A DNA stretch of 39,934 bases, from positions 83,949 to 123,882 of the forward strand of contig MSHE01000008.1 in NCBI GenBank assembly GCA_001941025.1, in the 5' to 3' direction. The translations under genes and the position numbers were made by a program. The notes under the pieces were generated by a model that saw nothing but the letters and a program-made list of their open reading frames with translations, was not told where the DNA came from and ran no database searches. Source of the DNA: Lachnospiraceae bacterium Zagget3. GTDB taxonomy: Bacteria > Bacillota_A > Clostridia > Lachnospirales > Lachnospiraceae. Positions 38,313 through 39,934 of the stretch are shown here, one piece after another. Within the stretch, counting starts at the first letter, position 1. Every line of letters starts with the position of its first letter.

Positions 38313-39335
38313 ATGAAGATATTGGTCACCGGCGGCGCCGGCTACATCGGCAGCCATACCTGTGTGGAACTCTTAAACGCGGGCCACGATATCATCGTGG
38401 TGGACAACCTGTACAACTCCAGCGAGAAGGCGCTTGCGCGTGTACAGGAGATCACGGGCAGATCCCTTACCTTTTACGAGAACGATGTGTTGGACCGTGA
38501 GTCCCTGCATCAGATCTTTGCGGAAAACGAGGGCATTGAGGCCGTGATCCACTTCGCGGGACTGAAAGCGGTGGGCGAGTCTGTCATAAAGCCCATCGAA
38601 TACTATCACAACAATCTCACCGGCACACTGACGTTGACGGATGTGATGCGGCAGCATCGCTGCAAGAACCTCATTTTCAGCTCTTCGGCGACGGTTTACG
38701 GAGACCCGGCTGAGATCCCGATCACGGAGAACTGTCCGAAGGGAAGCTGCACGAACCCGTACGGCTGGTCAAAGAGCATGCAGGAGCAGATCTTAACGGA
38801 CATTCACACGTCAAAAGAAGAATGGAACATTGTGCTGCTTCGCTATTTCAATCCGATCGGCGCGCATCCGAGCGGAAAGATCGGAGAGGATCCGAAAGGG
38901 ATCCCGAACAATCTGCTCCCGTACGTGGCGCAGGTCGCGATCGGCAAGCTTCCCTGTCTTGGGGTATTTGGCGATGATTATGACACGCCGGACGGAACCG
39001 GGGTACGGGATTACATTCATGTTGTGGATTTGGCGGTCGGGCATGTGAAGGCATTGGAAAAGATCAAGCCGGGTTCCGGCGTGTCCGTCTACAATTTGGG
39101 CACCGGAAACGGCTACAGTGTACTGCAGGTCGTGCACGCTTTCGAAAAGGCATGCGGACACGCGATCCCCTATGAGATCAAACCGCGCCGGCCGGGCGAC
39201 ATCGCGATATGTTACTGCGATCCCTCGAAGGCAAAAGAGGAGCTCGGCTGGGAAGCACAATACGGGATCGAGGAGATGTGCGCGGACTCCTGGCGCTGGC
39301 AGAGCGACAACCCGAACGGCTATGCGGAAGGTTGA
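38313..39335 (+). CDS. galE: UDP-glucose 4-epimerase
   Basis: 340 residues from ATG 38313; AGGAGG (38302-38307) is five bases upstream, better than the TTG at 38310. It is an extended short-chain dehydrogenase: NAD loop GGAGYIGSH at the N-terminus, catalytic Ser in SSSATVYG, and Tyr-Lys in NPYGWSK. It interconverts UDP-galactose and UDP-glucose and completes the Leloir pathway with galK and galT. Its product also feeds cell-surface polysaccharide. Three bases separate it from the next gene. Confidence 0.97.
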   Translation: MKILVTGGAGYIGSHTCVELLNAGHDIIVVDNLYNSSEKALARVQEITGRSLTFYENDVLDRESLHQIFAENEGIEAVIHFAGLKAVGESVIKPIEYYHNNLTGTLTLTDVMRQHRCKNLIFSSSATVYGDPAEIPITENCPKGSCTNPYGWSKSMQEQILTDIHTSKEEWNIVLLRYFNPIGAHPSGKIGEDPKGIPNNLLPYVAQVAIGKLPCLGVFGDDYDTPDGTGVRDYIHVVDLAVGHVKALEKIKPGSGVSVYNLGTGNGYSVLQVVHAFEKACGHAIPYEIKPRRPGDIAICYCDPSKAKEELGWEAQYGIEEMCADSWRWQSDNPNGYAEG

Positions 39336-39338
39336 TTT

Positions 39339-39848
39339 ATGGAATATAATATAATAAAGATCGTAGATCGAAAACCGAAGCCGTTTTCCAAATTGCTCTC
39401 CCGCCTGATGATCGTGCTTGCCGTGATCTTTGTGATCCTCGGAATCATCTTTACAAGCGGGTATCTGCTTCCGGCTATTCTGCTGGCGGCGCTTTACTTT
39501 ATTTACACGGCATTGATCAACACCGGGTACGAATACAGCTTTGACAATGAGTTTTTTACCGTTGATCTGATCCGGGGGCGGAGACGCCGCAAGACCGCGC
39601 AGACCCTGTATTACAAGGATCTGGAGGTTGTGGCGCCGCCGGATCATGAGGCAGTCGCAAAGTATAAAAAAATTGGCGGAACCGTTAAGATCAAAAAGTA
39701 CGATTACACATCCTACGAGGATGATATTCCGTACTACACGATGATCATTAATCGGGAGGGGGAGAAGATCAAACTCCTGATGGACCTGGATGAGGAGCTT
39801 CTCCACTTTTTAAAGATCCGGTATCCGCAGAAAGTGTATCTGAATTGA
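39339..39848 (+). CDS. Small membrane protein of unknown function
   Basis: 169 residues. Two hydrophobic stretches (about 23-40 LMIVLAVIFVILGIIFTS and 43-60 LLPAILLAALYFIYTAL) form a likely hairpin of membrane helices, followed by a soluble domain of about 105 residues with alternating beta strands and a basic patch GRRRRKTAQ. Similar two-helix proteins occur in Lachnospiraceae under DUF names; I cannot assign one with certainty. The start ATG is three bases after galE with a weak GGAAGG site, so it is probably coupled to galE. The soluble part is expected in the cytoplasm by the positive-inside pattern. No function is assigned. Confidence 0.82.
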   Translation: MEYNIIKIVDRKPKPFSKLLSRLMIVLAVIFVILGIIFTSGYLLPAILLAALYFIYTALINTGYEYSFDNEFFTVDLIRGRRRRKTAQTLYYKDLEVVAPPDHEAVAKYKKIGGTVKIKKYDYTSYEDDIPYYTMIINREGEKIKLLMDLDEELLHFLKIRYPQKVYLN

Positions 39849-39865
39849 AGAAGATCAAAGGGAAA

Positions 39866-39934
39866 ATGGAGCTTCGCTATTATGAGATCCTGAAAGGAGA
39901 GTATCTGTTTACGCTCCAGGGAGAGGAATGGCGG
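39866..39934 (+). CDS. Start of an unidentified gene, cut by the right edge
   Basis: From ATG 39866 the frame is open to the end (23 residues, MELRYYEILKGEYLF and on). AAAGGG lies only three bases upstream; an in-frame TTG at 39845 overlapping the previous stop is an alternative. The opening resembles, from memory, N-termini of AraC-family regulators of Lachnospiraceae, which would fit a sugar locus, but 23 residues cannot support a name. Confidence 0.4.
   Translation, partial: MELRYYEILKGEYLFTLQGEEWR

Overview
The window reads as a stretch of a moderately high-GC Firmicutes chromosome, most likely Lachnospiraceae or a close clostridial relative. The signs are AGGAGG-type ribosome binding sites, some TTG starts, sigma-A promoters with 17-base spacers, a PyrB-PyrI aspartate carbamoyltransferase pair, a long-form HPF, the NrdR/YqeG/EF-P gene set and a large ATPase-permease fusion. 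This placement is inferred from gene content, not from a search. The ends are cut: a lipoprotein runs off the left edge and an unidentified reading frame off the right edge.

Layout. 1-900: a divergent promoter region between a Glu-rich lipoprotein (minus) and a membrane-anchored SH3b protein (plus). 929-6204: SH3b protein, clpC and radA form a tight unit (proteolysis and recombination repair). 6201-6326: tRNA-Trp with its own promoter overlapping the radA stop. 6451-9507: an accessory-looking stretch with a serine recombinase, a DUF234-type ATPase behind a consensus promoter and a 31-base palindrome, and an alpha/beta hydrolase. 9588-12380: a secreted beta-helix protein with cell-wall-binding repeats. 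12578-17072: housekeeping genes (unknown protein, hpf, ychF, nrdR, yqeG, rpiB, efp). 17228-20383: lacZ on the minus strand, divergent from pyrB-pyrI (20602-21998). 22114-22914: a PHP phosphatase on the minus strand. 23057-26647: an ABC ATPase-permease fusion. 26769-31721: a lower-glycolysis block (gap, pgk, a 65-residue unknown protein, tpiA, gpmI). 31767-39335: purC-purF-purB running with 8 bases between purB and galK into galK-galT-galE, then a small membrane protein.

How it fits together. LacZ releases galactose and glucose, GalK-GalT-GalE convert galactose to glucose-1-phosphate, and the gap-to-gpmI block carries triose phosphates toward phosphoenolpyruvate. RpiB feeds PRPP, used by PurF. 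Nucleotide synthesis (pyrBI, purCFB, nrdR) is therefore interleaved with sugar use.

No CRISPR array, prophage or complete mobile element was seen, and no clearly new multi-gene system. The best leads are the palindrome-controlled recombinase/ATPase locus, two related long inverted-repeat elements at convergent gene ends, a structured leader before pgk, a small unknown protein in the glycolytic operon, and the joined pur-gal gene string.
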